A stretch of 64,000 nucleotides of DNA, taken from Halocatena salina. Lineage in GTDB: Archaea; Halobacteriota; Halobacteria; Halobacteriales; Haloarculaceae. The DNA is taken from assembly GCF_023115355.1 (NCBI RefSeq), contig NZ_CP096019.1, positions 1,426,001 through 1,490,000 of the forward strand. Direction: 5' to 3'. The stretch's first letter is position 1, and every line of letters begins with the position of its first letter. Below, piece by piece: positions 18,915 through 25,976 of this stretch. The notes below the pieces were generated by a model. The model worked only from the letters and a program-made list of their open reading frames with translations, was not told the DNA's origin and made no database searches. Both the position numbers and the translations under genes were made by a program.

Positions 18915-19011
18915 TCGCTTCCCGCCGGTTCGATCCTATCGTCCGGTCGGGTATCGGATTCGGCCATGAGCGGTGGAAACGATTATGACGATTGCTGTGG
19001 TATAGGAAAAC

Positions 19012-19173
19012 ATGGTGGAGGAACCCATGCTGAAAGGGATGCCGCGATGTCTCAACTGCGGCTTTGAAGCCCCACACGATGGTGGAGAATGGAACTCCGC
19101 CCAGGTACCCCCACTCGGTGATCTCATGCGCTGCCCCGAATGTGGTAGCACCAACATTCTCGGGCGCTGGTGA
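19012..19173 (+). CDS. Small zinc-ribbon protein (53 aa)
   Basis: The frame MVEEPMLKGMPRCLNCG...RCPECGSTNILGRW encodes two CxxC pairs with a Gly/Trp-rich loop between. Composition and the second knuckle (CPECGSTN) look genuinely coding, and the gene lies in a 379-base gap between the other zinc-ribbon gene and pcn. The start could also be the inner ATG at 19027. Function is unknown. Confidence 0.65.
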   Translation: MVEEPMLKGMPRCLNCGFEAPHDGGEWNSAQVPPLGDLMRCPECGSTNILGRW

Positions 19174-19293
19174 TCGCCGGAAGAGCGTTATCGATCCGTA
19201 GGCACAGCTGTTATACTCGTTCTCGCAGGCCCCAAACACCGTGAGACCGTGAGTTCAATCGCCGTTTGCTGCCGTAATCCTACGACAGCGTCT

Positions 19294-20037
19294 TCAATTG
19301 CCTTGGATGCGGGGCGCGAGCACGAAGGTGACAGACCCGTCTCCGGCAGCGATATCGAAATGGAGATTGACAGGGAACTCCTCGCCGAGCTCGACGCTCA
19401 CTTCGGCGTCGTTCGGGATCGCCTTGTTCATCTCTTTGAGGTAATCGAGGCTGAACAACGAGTGGGCGTCCCCGGCAGAGAGCATGATGAGTTCATCACG
19501 GTCGAGTTCGAAATGCACGTCGTCAGTGTCGCCTTCCGCATCGACATAGAAGTACTCCTCATCGGCGTCAACGCCGAGCGCGATGTGGTCGGACACCATA
19601 TCGGCGGCTGTTACCGCCCGGTCGATGTCCCGTCCTTCGATGCCGATCGTAGCAGACAGATCGAGGTCTGGAAGATCTGGCTCCTGTCGGATGGAGTCGG
19701 GATCGATGAGCGCCAGCGTGTACTCCAGTCCATCGATCTGGATGTGAAGCTTTCGCGTCGTCTCATCGAGTTCCAAGTGGATCAGATCATCCGCGTTGGC
19801 CATGCCAGCGATGTCCTCGAGTCGGGTGAGGTTGACCCCGATCGTCTCTCCATCCGTCTCGTAGGATTCGAACGCACTCGTATCGAGCCGGAGGTTTACC
19901 ATCCCAGCGTTGGCGGGATCGACCGCCCGAATGGTAGCGCCCTCCTCGTCGAGTCGGATCTTACACTCATCAACCAACACGCTCACCGAGTCGAGTGCTG
20001 CCAACAGCGTCCCCGAACTCACGATAGCCGTGAACAT
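19294..20037 (-). CDS. pcn: DNA polymerase sliding clamp (PCNA)
   Basis: The 247-residue protein is PCNA throughout. It starts [20 protein letters not shown] and carries the interdomain-connector region with [13 protein letters not shown]. The C-terminal strand [12 protein letters not shown] supplies the partner-binding tail. It forms the trimeric ring that holds replicative polymerases, FEN1 and ligase on DNA. The ATG at 20037 is fixed by homology and by a TATA box about 27 bases upstream; an upstream in-frame ATG at 20076 lies above that box and is not used. Confidence 0.97.
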   Translation of the reverse strand: MFTAIVSSGTLLAALDSVSVLVDECKIRLDEEGATIRAVDPANAGMVNLRLDTSAFESYETDGETIGVNLTRLEDIAGMANADDLIHLELDETTRKLHIQIDGLEYTLALIDPDSIRQEPDLPDLDLSATIGIEGRDIDRAVTAADMVSDHIALGVDADEEYFYVDAEGDTDDVHFELDRDELIMLSAGDAHSLFSLDYLKEMNKAIPNDAEVSVELGEEFPVNLHFDIAAGDGSVTFVLAPRIQGN

Positions 20038-20060
20038 GGATGGCGATTCTCCTCGACGGG

Positions 20061-20069
20061 TTAAAAAAC
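20061..20069 (-). promoter_or_regulatory. TATA box of pcn
   Basis: On the minus strand this reads GTTTTTTAA, centred about 27 bases from the pcn ATG. A leaderless mRNA is implied and the ATG at 20076 is excluded. Confidence 0.65.
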
Positions 20070-20156
20070 GATTCATTCATCCAATTCAGGGTGGCTGACC
20101 GACGTCCCGACAGTCAACGATCCACCTCACCCGGGGGCTACCCAGACCAGTCCACG

Positions 20157-21131
20157 TTAGGAAGAGATCGTTTCGAGTACACTGCGCTCCTCGGCTCGGT
20201 CGGGACCTCGTTCGACCGTCTGTACAGTGGAGACAACGTGATCGACAGTGGTTGTGACCGTCTCTGGAATCGGTGTCGCCTCCCAGCCGATCGATTCGAG
20301 TTTGTGAGTGTCGAGAACGTGAGGGTAGTCGCGATACAGCGGGAAATCAGAGGGATCGAGGGGGGTAGTGGCGAGTTCGCGCTCGCTCATTTCGATCGGT
20401 TCTGCGCTCGTCCCGAGCGCGTCAGCGATCAGTTCGATCCACTCCGTGAGCACAGGGAGCGTGTGGGTTCCAACGTTGTACGCGGTACCAGCATCGCCGC
20501 GTTCGGCGATCGTTCTGATGGCGCTGGCCACATCGCCTACGTACACGAGATGACGCAGTGCGCTGTGGGGAACGATGATGCGGTCGTACGCATGGACCCG
20601 ATCGATCCAGTACGCAAAGCGGTCGGTGTAGTCGTGTGGACCGTACACGATCGGCGGCCGGACGCTCATCGCACGGACGCCCCGGTCGCCAGCGGCAAAG
20701 ACGGCCCGATCCCCGTCTGCCTTCCGCGGACCGTACGTTTCCCAGGAGTCGTCAGTCGCCTGTTCGGGGCTGCACGCACACAAAGGGGTTTCTTCTTCCC
20801 GTTTTGGGATCACTTCCGTTCCGTAGGCCGCGCCGCTGGAAACGTACACGTACGCGTCGGTGTCGGCGAAGATCTCCGTCGCGGACTGAACGTTTGCGGG
20901 ATGATAGGCCACACAGTCGGCAACGACATCGGGATCGATCTGTCTGCGTGCGCGGTCGAGCGCGTCGTCGTCCATCCGATCGCCGGTGACGTGAACGACG
21001 TCATCCCGAGCAAACGAACTGTCGTGGCGTCCCCGGTTGAAGATCGCAACATCGTATCCGTGGTTCCGAAACTCACGGACAGTGTGCCGACCGATGAATC
21101 GCGTCCCACCGATGATGAGGGCTGTGTCCAT
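20157..21131 (-). CDS. NAD-dependent epimerase/dehydratase family protein (extended SDR)
   Basis: The 324-residue protein starts MDTALIIGGTRFIGRH, an SDR nucleotide-binding loop (GGTRFIG). The usual YxxxK catalytic pair is replaced by a looser arrangement: YVSSGAAYG, then a later YGPRKADGDRA that supplies the Tyr-x3-Lys. This resembles the atypical SDRs that include mRNA-binding chloroplast proteins and sugar-nucleotide enzymes. Substrate is unknown. The in-frame ATG at 21194 would add an unsupported 21-residue extension. It diverges from cobA. Confidence 0.82.
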   Translation of the reverse strand: MDTALIIGGTRFIGRHTVREFRNHGYDVAIFNRGRHDSSFARDDVVHVTGDRMDDDALDRARRQIDPDVVADCVAYHPANVQSATEIFADTDAYVYVSSGAAYGTEVIPKREEETPLCACSPEQATDDSWETYGPRKADGDRAVFAAGDRGVRAMSVRPPIVYGPHDYTDRFAYWIDRVHAYDRIIVPHSALRHLVYVGDVASAIRTIAERGDAGTAYNVGTHTLPVLTEWIELIADALGTSAEPIEMSERELATTPLDPSDFPLYRDYPHVLDTHKLESIGWEATPIPETVTTTVDHVVSTVQTVERGPDRAEERSVLETISS

Positions 21132-21208
21132 GTTCTCCGTATTACCGCCCATCCAATGGATGTACTGGTGTGCGGTACACATTTCTTTGATCACTACTGA
21201 CTACGACC

Positions 21209-21883
21209 ATGGCCGACGATCCAGCGTCACACACCCCTGGGAAAGGAAAAACACCGACGGCACAGCCGATCGAAGCCGGGAGTCCCGAGGCGTTCGGGTT
21301 CGTTCAAGCGTGGTGGGGAGATGGAAAAGGCAAAACGACTGCCGCGCTCGGGATGGGACTGCGCGCCGTCGGCCACGGCTACCGAGTTCACCTTCTCCAG
21401 TTCATGAAAGGCGGCGCGTCCAGCGTCGAGTCCGTTCGTGGCGAGTACAACGCTATCGCAACACTGCCGGGGTTTAGCTACGAAAACCTCGGCCATTACG
21501 GCTGGCACGCGCTGAACGACGGTACCGATGACCACGATCACGAGAAAAAGGCCATCGCTGGCTACGAACGCGCAACGCAGCTGATCGAGGCGATCCACGA
21601 AGCCAACCTCACCGAACCGCTCGAACTCGACGCTCCACCGGAACAGGGCGTCCACATGCTCGTGCTCGACGAACTGCTGTACGCCACAGAACGAGGGCTC
21701 ATCCCGCCAACAGACGTAGTAGATCTCATCGAAACCAAACCCGACGATCTCGAGCTCGTGCTCACCGGTGGCCACGAGCGACCCGAGTTCCTCGAAGCCC
21801 ACGCGGACCTGATCACCCACGTCGATAAAGACATCCACCCATTTGATTCAGGACAAAGATCCAGACAAGGAACTGAATACTAA
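21209..21883 (+). CDS. cobA: Cob(I)alamin adenosyltransferase, CobA/CobO type
   Basis: The 224-residue protein has the P-loop GDGKGKTTAALGMGLRA near 36-52 and the family block VLDELLYATERGLI. It attaches the 5'-deoxyadenosyl group to reduced corrinoids, an early step in making coenzyme B12. The first 28 residues are a flexible extension rich in Pro and Thr. cbiP lies 175 bases downstream on the same strand, and the rest of the late pathway is encoded at 48.9-53.6 kb. The final residues (RSRQGTEY) run into an AT-rich spacer. Confidence 0.92.
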   Translation: MADDPASHTPGKGKTPTAQPIEAGSPEAFGFVQAWWGDGKGKTTAALGMGLRAVGHGYRVHLLQFMKGGASSVESVRGEYNAIATLPGFSYENLGHYGWHALNDGTDDHDHEKKAIAGYERATQLIEAIHEANLTEPLELDAPPEQGVHMLVLDELLYATERGLIPPTDVVDLIETKPDDLELVLTGGHERPEFLEAHADLITHVDKDIHPFDSGQRSRQGTEY

Positions 21884-22058
21884 TAAATAAATTTGTATAA
21901 TACAGTCCCAAATTTATATACTACACATAACGATTGGATAGAAAACGAAACATTAATTGTGGCAGCGTTAACGAATTGCGGTGGAGGACAAGGCGGCGCA
22001 CGCTCCCTTTGTTCCTCTCGCGCCCGGCTAGGGTACGGAGCGACACACGCTCAACCCC

Positions 22059-23567
22059 ATGACTCACACGCTCCTCGTCGCGGGAACAGCGAGCCACGTC
22101 GGAAAAACGACTGTCGTGGCAGGGCTTTGTCGCCTGTTCGCATCCCTCGACACCCCTGTCGCTCCGTACAAAGCCCAAAACATGTCGAACAATGCCCGTG
22201 TAGTCCCGACACCGTCGGGAGAGACGGGAGAGATCGGCGTTTCTCAGTATATTCAAGCGCGCGCAGGCGACGTACACCCGACGACTGACGTGAATCCCGT
22301 GTTGTTAAAGCCACGCGGAGACGGTGATTCGCAGGTAGTGATCAACGGACAGGCAGTCGGTCATTATGAGGCGCGCGAGTATTACGCCGAGCACTGGGAC
22401 CGTGCTCGTTCGATGGCACGAGCGTCGTGGGAACGGTTGGCTGAAGAGTACGAGTACGTTATCGCGGAAGGAGCGGGATCGATCGCGGAGATCAACCTCC
22501 ATCACCGTGATCTCGCGAACGTCGAAACCGCTCGGTTCGCGGACGCCGACATCCTGCTCGTCGGGGATATCGAACGCGGTGGCGTCTTCGGAAGTCTCCT
22601 CGGAACGCTGTCGCTGTTGCCCGACGATCTTCGAGCACGTGTCGTTGGCTGTCTTATCACGAAGTTCCGTGGGGATCGCTCGCTGCTCACCCCCGGTATC
22701 GAAGCGTTCGAACGACGAACGGGAGTTCCCGTTCTCGGCGTGCTTCCCTACGACGATCCGGGGCTTCCCGAGGAGGACAGCGTGGCCTTACCCCCAGAAA
22801 CCGAGCGCGCTACGATCGGGGGTGACGACGGCGTCCCGGAGACGGAATCGGTCACGATCGCCGTTCCCCGCCTCCCACGGATCTCGAACTTCACCGACCT
22901 TACACCGTTAGAGCGCACACCGGGCGTTCGGGTGATGTACCTTCCGCTCTCGGCGGGCAAACAGCTCACAGATGCCGACGCGGTCGTCGTTCCGGGGACC
23001 AAAAATACAGTCGATGACTGTCTCGCGCTCCGGTCGAACGGGTTCGACGCGTCGCTGCGCGCGTTCGATGGGCCGATCGTCGGGATTTGTGGCGGATATC
23101 AGCTACTCGGCGAGCGGCTCACGAACGCCGCGGTCGAAGCGACCGGTTCCGTCGACGTGGTCGAAGGTGTCGGGGTGCTTCCCACCGAAACACGCTTTTC
23201 GACCGAGAAACACGTCGAGCCAGTGAGTCGGACGATCCACGGCTGTGGCCCGCTCGACGGAGCCACCGGGACTGTCACCGGGTACGAGATCCACATGGGA
23301 GAGACGAAGCTGCTTTCCCCCGTCGATCAGCCGTTCGACGGAACAGGAGCAGCGACCGATCGGGTGCTTGGAACGTACGTGCACGGACTGTTCGAGAACC
23401 GGCCGGTACGGGAGGCGTTTCTCGACAGCGTGTTCGCCCACGCCGGACTCGTTCGGCCCGAAGCCGATGAATCGGCGAGAAGAGTAGATCTGGAGGCGGC
23501 TTACGACCGGGCAGCAGATCTCATCCGCGAGCACGTCGATCTCGAACCGCTCGGCCTTCCTACCTGA
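22059..23567 (+). CDS. cbiP: Cobyric acid synthase
   Basis: The 502-residue enzyme amidates adenosylcobyrinic acid diamide at four side chains using glutamine and ATP. Its N-terminal P-loop-like motif is [10 protein letters not shown], with [13 protein letters not shown] following. The C-terminal class I glutaminase domain has nucleophile C344 in [10 protein letters not shown] and histidine H442 in YVHGLFENR. Its length matches the family. It likely shares regulation with cobA upstream; the AT-rich gap between them holds TATA-like sequences but no recognisable riboswitch. No cbi genes for corrin-ring synthesis are visible in this window. Confidence 0.95.
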   Translation: MTHTLLVAGTASHVGKTTVVAGLCRLFASLDTPVAPYKAQNMSNNARVVPTPSGETGEIGVSQYIQARAGDVHPTTDVNPVLLKPRGDGDSQVVINGQAVGHYEAREYYAEHWDRARSMARASWERLAEEYEYVIAEGAGSIAEINLHHRDLANVETARFADADILLVGDIERGGVFGSLLGTLSLLPDDLRARVVGCLITKFRGDRSLLTPGIEAFERRTGVPVLGVLPYDDPGLPEEDSVALPPETERATIGGDDGVPETESVTIAVPRLPRISNFTDLTPLERTPGVRVMYLPLSAGKQLTDADAVVVPGTKNTVDDCLALRSNGFDASLRAFDGPIVGICGGYQLLGERLTNAAVEATGSVDVVEGVGVLPTETRFSTEKHVEPVSRTIHGCGPLDGATGTVTGYEIHMGETKLLSPVDQPFDGTGAATDRVLGTYVHGLFENRPVREAFLDSVFAHAGLVRPEADESARRVDLEAAYDRAADLIREHVDLEPLGLPT

Positions 23568-23592
23568 GGGTGGAACGGCAGTGTGTTAACGA

Positions 23593-24339
23593 CTACAGAT
23601 ACGCACCGTCCCAGTCGTCCGGTCGGTGGACGTTTCCACATTCCGTACATTTGATCCGATCCAGCTCATCGGCCGCTTCGACTGCCGAACCACAGTTCGA
23701 ACAGTAGAAGCCGTACTGTTCGTCGTAGGTATCGTCGTTGTACACCGGATGGAAGGGTGCAGCATCGCCCGGGATCGTGTCGTCTGCGACGAATCGTTCG
23801 TCGCCCTCTGCGTCGATCGTCGAAGGCACATTCTGAGGTTCGGCTGGATCCGTCTCCTCCGCCTCTTTGGCGGTCGGTGCGTAGATGTGCTCTCGCCAGT
23901 CATCGCCACCGAATTCGGTGTCTTGCTGGTCGATTCGTTCGTAGCCGAATCGTTCGGCAAAGCTGTCGCCCTCGGAGTTGCTGGCGAGAATTCGAACGTG
24001 TACAGCGGTCGCTCCTCGATCGTGGAGCGTTTCGCGCATCCATTCGAACAGCTCCGTCCCCGCTTTCTGCCCGCGCTCTTCGGGATGAACGTGGAGCCAC
24101 CGCAGTTCCCCCGTATCGTCCGCGAGGGTCCCCTCCGCAAACCCGACGACGGAGTCATCGGTCTCGGCAACGCCGATCACGCTCTCATCGAGTCGATCCT
24201 CTATGGTTTCTACACCGAACCATTCCTCAATGATGACGTCGATTGCGGTGGGACTGACCGCGTACGACGCCTGTATCGACTGGCGCGCGATATCGTAAAT
24301 CCTCGTGGCGTCTGCCTCGGTTGCGTTGCGGACGTTCAT
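23593..24339 (-). CDS. GNAT acetyltransferase fused to a C-terminal zinc ribbon
   Basis: The 248-residue protein has an N-terminal GNAT domain (MNVRNATEADATRIYDIAR; acetyl-CoA loop ERGQKAGTELFEW near 92-104; C-terminal FGYERID). An acidic linker of about 60 residues follows, then a zinc ribbon with YCSNCGSA and IKCTECGNVHRPD. GNAT proteins acetylate small molecules or protein N-termini; the ribbon suggests a protein or nucleic-acid target. The ATG at 24339 follows a TTTTATTCC box by about 27 bases. It lies downstream of the phosphosulfolactate-synthase-like gene on the same strand. Confidence 0.82.
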   Translation of the reverse strand: MNVRNATEADATRIYDIARQSIQASYAVSPTAIDVIIEEWFGVETIEDRLDESVIGVAETDDSVVGFAEGTLADDTGELRWLHVHPEERGQKAGTELFEWMRETLHDRGATAVHVRILASNSEGDSFAERFGYERIDQQDTEFGGDDWREHIYAPTAKEAEETDPAEPQNVPSTIDAEGDERFVADDTIPGDAAPFHPVYNDDTYDEQYGFYCSNCGSAVEAADELDRIKCTECGNVHRPDDWDGAYL

Positions 24340-24395
24340 AGTGAATGTTGGGTGGTAACGGGAATAAAACGTGAACTCGGTCTGGCTCTCGATGG

Positions 24396-25229
24396 TTACT
24401 CCTCTCTGTCGTAGGACGTGACGCGTCCCCACGTCGATTTTTTGCCCCACAGTCCGGATCGAAGACACTCACACTCGACGATCTGGGAGTTGTCGATGAA
24501 CATGTTCACGTTCGGGCCGAAGTTTTTGATGTACCATTCGAACATCTCGGGACCGGGCGCTTCGAACACGCAGTTTTCGAGTCCTAGTTCGGTGGCGATC
24601 TGATAGGCGACATCGGTCCGCCAATCGGTCACGTTCTCAGTGATGCCTTCGGCTTCGACCATCAGCTTGTACGCGCCTGCATCGAGGTGACGACGCCCTT
24701 CTTCGATCGCCAGCGCGGGATCCTGCTGGGTCTCTTCTAACAGCTCTTCCTCGCTAGACGCACCGCCAGCACCGAACTGAACGTTGATCTCAGGTTTGGC
24801 CTTCAGTCCGTGATCGACGACCAGTTCGGTGAGTGCGACCACGTCGTCGACGTCGATGGCGAGGAAACCCGAGGAGATTTCCACGATGTCAAAGCCTAGC
24901 TCCCCTGCTTTCGCAACATAGTCTTCGACATGGGCGTTGTCCGCGACGAGTACGTGCTCGATAAACCCACCTGTCGAGACTTCGACGTCGAACTCGTGGC
25001 ACGTTTCGATCAGCTCGACCACCGCCTCTTCGGGCATCAACGCGAACGACCCACCAGAGAACTTGTAGATGTCCACGTAGTGCCCCATCGTTTCGAGAAT
25101 GTCGCGTAGTTCGCGCGGTCCCATCGGATCGTAGTAGGGACCACGGATCTCCGTGATGCCTTTCTCCCGGGGCTTGTCAGGACGGTCGTTCACCCGGAGA
25201 AATTCGAACGCTCGGTTGTCTACTGGCAT
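24396..25229 (-). CDS. comA: Phosphosulfolactate synthase family protein (ComA-like)
   Basis: The 277-residue protein follows the ComA family. It starts MPVDNRAFEF and carries ITEIRGPYYD, GHYVDIYKFSGGSFAL, VEVSTGGFIEH, GFDIVEISSGFLAI, KPEINVQFGAGG and YKLMVEAEGITEN. In methanogens ComA adds sulfite to phosphoenolpyruvate as the first step to coenzyme M. Haloarchaea make no methane, so the product here may be sulfolactate or another C3 sulfonate. I see no comB or comC in the window. The start follows the family N-terminus; an in-frame upstream extension to 25415 is not acidic and is rejected. Confidence 0.85.
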   Translation of the reverse strand: MPVDNRAFEFLRVNDRPDKPREKGITEIRGPYYDPMGPRELRDILETMGHYVDIYKFSGGSFALMPEEAVVELIETCHEFDVEVSTGGFIEHVLVADNAHVEDYVAKAGELGFDIVEISSGFLAIDVDDVVALTELVVDHGLKAKPEINVQFGAGGASSEEELLEETQQDPALAIEEGRRHLDAGAYKLMVEAEGITENVTDWRTDVAYQIATELGLENCVFEAPGPEMFEWYIKNFGPNVNMFIDNSQIVECECLRSGLWGKKSTWGRVTSYDREE

Positions 25230-25495
25230 GCCAGCAGTAGACACAGTTCCCATCCACTTATCGGTTAACCGGGAGTACGCAAGCAAGAAACCTCCTCTGC
25301 ATAACTCGAACGAAATCGTCTTGGCAAACACAAGCCACAAACGATCCGAAGCCGCTCGACGTTGTTGGACGACGAGAACGGAGACGTGTTCGATGTGGCA
25401 CTCAGCGAGAACCACAGTGATCCCCGGCGAACGTCCGACAACGTGATCCTGGATCCCATCGACGAGAACCCGATCACTCTCATAGAATCACTGAA
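25230..25495. other. Spacer between comA-like gene and lanthipeptide precursor
   Basis: The 266 bases hold the comA-like promoter near 25250-25265 and an open plus-strand frame described separately. No other gene is supported. Confidence 0.4.
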
Positions 25496-25511
25496 TTATC
25501 CACATGTGTGA
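25305..25511 (+). pseudogene. Open frame with coding character but no start; possible gene remnant
   Basis: After a TAA at 25302-25304 the plus strand stays open for 68 codons to a TGA at 25509-25511. The middle reads LLDDENGDVFDVALSENHS and is acidic with GC-rich third positions, like local proteins. There is no ATG, and the 3' end overlaps the precursor gene by 16 bases on the other strand. It may be the decayed end of a former gene or chance. I do not recognise it. Confidence 0.3.
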
Positions 25512-25642
25512 CACATACCGACCCCGTTAGGGAGGTAGGTACAGGTACTCACTTTCTGATCGTGAACAGTGTGGTTGTCATCGAACTGTTCGTCGTACGC
25601 GTCCTTGTCAACGTCAACCTCAGTGTCGATTGCGACCGACAT
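25496..25642 (-). CDS. lanA: Candidate lanthipeptide precursor peptide (48 aa)
   Basis: The peptide has a strongly acidic leader (residues 1-30, ten Asp/Glu, starting MSVAIDTEVDVDKDAYDE) and a short neutral tail, VSTCTYLPNGVGMCHTCG. The tail has cysteines C34, C44, C47 and the dehydratable S32, T33, T35, T46. This leader-core design is that of class II lanthipeptide precursors, and the gene lies next to and divergent from a LanM gene. No double-glycine leader cut site is visible; the leader/core boundary near K30/V31 is a guess. A TATA box about 27 bases upstream predicts leaderless mRNA, with a perfect palindrome between box and start. That this peptide is the LanM substrate is inferred from position and composition. 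Confidence 0.78.
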   Translation of the reverse strand: MSVAIDTEVDVDKDAYDEQFDDNHTVHDQKVSTCTYLPNGVGMCHTCG

Positions 25643-25647
25643 ACATG

Positions 25648-25668
25648 ATACATTATGGGATAATGTAT
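25648..25668. promoter_or_regulatory. Perfect palindrome, candidate operator of the precursor gene
   Basis: ATACATTAT-GGG-ATAATGTAT is a perfect 9-bp inverted repeat with a 3-base centre. It lies directly between the precursor's TATA box and its ATG and overlaps the edge of the box, where a bound dimer would block transcription initiation. Confidence 0.65.
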
Positions 25669-25673
25669 TAAAC
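25665..25673 (-). promoter_or_regulatory. TATA box of the lanthipeptide precursor gene
   Basis: Read on the minus strand this is TTTAATACA, about 27 bases from the ATG at 25642. Confidence 0.65.
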
Positions 25674-25731
25674 CTTCTGCTATATTTGCATGATGCAAAA
25701 ATAATAAATATATTGATTTTCGGCTATGATA

Positions 25732-25831
25732 GGGTAAAATCAGAGGACGAGAAATAGATTGGACTCGACCACTACGACCAAATTTTACCCCAGTGGCAGG
25801 GCAGCTTTCCTTTTTCTCTGTAAATTTTACC
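25732..25831. repeat. Three GGTAAAAT/ATTTTACC boxes in the divergent promoter region
   Basis: GGGTAAAAT at 25732-25740 faces ATTTTACCC at 25782-25790 (perfect 9-bp inverted pair). A third box, ATTTTACC, lies at 25824-25831, just upstream of the lanM TATA box. The set looks like repeated regulator sites, though AT-rich DNA makes chance matches more likely. Confidence 0.4.
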
Positions 25832-25837
25832 AGAACA

Positions 25838-25846
25838 TTTAATAAT
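25838..25846 (+). promoter_or_regulatory. TATA box of the lanM transcript
   Basis: TTTAATAAT is centred 25 bases before the ATG at 25867, placing the transcript start at the small upstream frame rather than at lanM itself. Confidence 0.55.
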
Positions 25847-25866
25847 AAGGGATAGGATTGGAGGAT

Positions 25867-25974
25867 ATGTTAGTATATATTGACATAGTAAGAGGACATC
25901 GCACGAGTCAGCAAGAGCACAGGCAGCAAGAGCACAGGCAGCACGGTACCGATTTCGATGGAAGAGACCGATAA
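25867..25974 (+). CDS. Possible 35-aa upstream peptide ahead of lanM
   Basis: The ATG coincides with the predicted transcript start and the frame ends two bases before the lanM ATG. A perfect 15-bp tandem duplication (25911-25925 and 25926-25940) doubles the peptide motif QEHRQ. The peptide has no Cys and little Ser/Thr, so it is not a lanthipeptide core. Translational coupling to lanM is a possible role; it may equally be untranslated leader. Confidence 0.3.
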   Translation: MLVYIDIVRGHRTSQQEHRQQEHRQHGTDFDGRDR

Positions 25975-25976
25975 GC

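Noticed and set aside
20040-21200. 386-codon plus-strand open frame
   Set aside because: It is antisense to the SDR gene and to pcn's promoter; its composition (Arg/Val-rich) lacks the acidic bias of real proteins here.
21884-22058. Cobalamin riboswitch upstream of cbiP
   Set aside because: No B12-box-like consensus or pairing pattern is visible, and such riboswitches are not typical of archaea.
25265-25483. Second possible lanthipeptide precursor on the minus strand
   Set aside because: The leader would be basic and Ser-rich, the frame has no TATA box, and it overlaps a better coding-like frame on the other strand.
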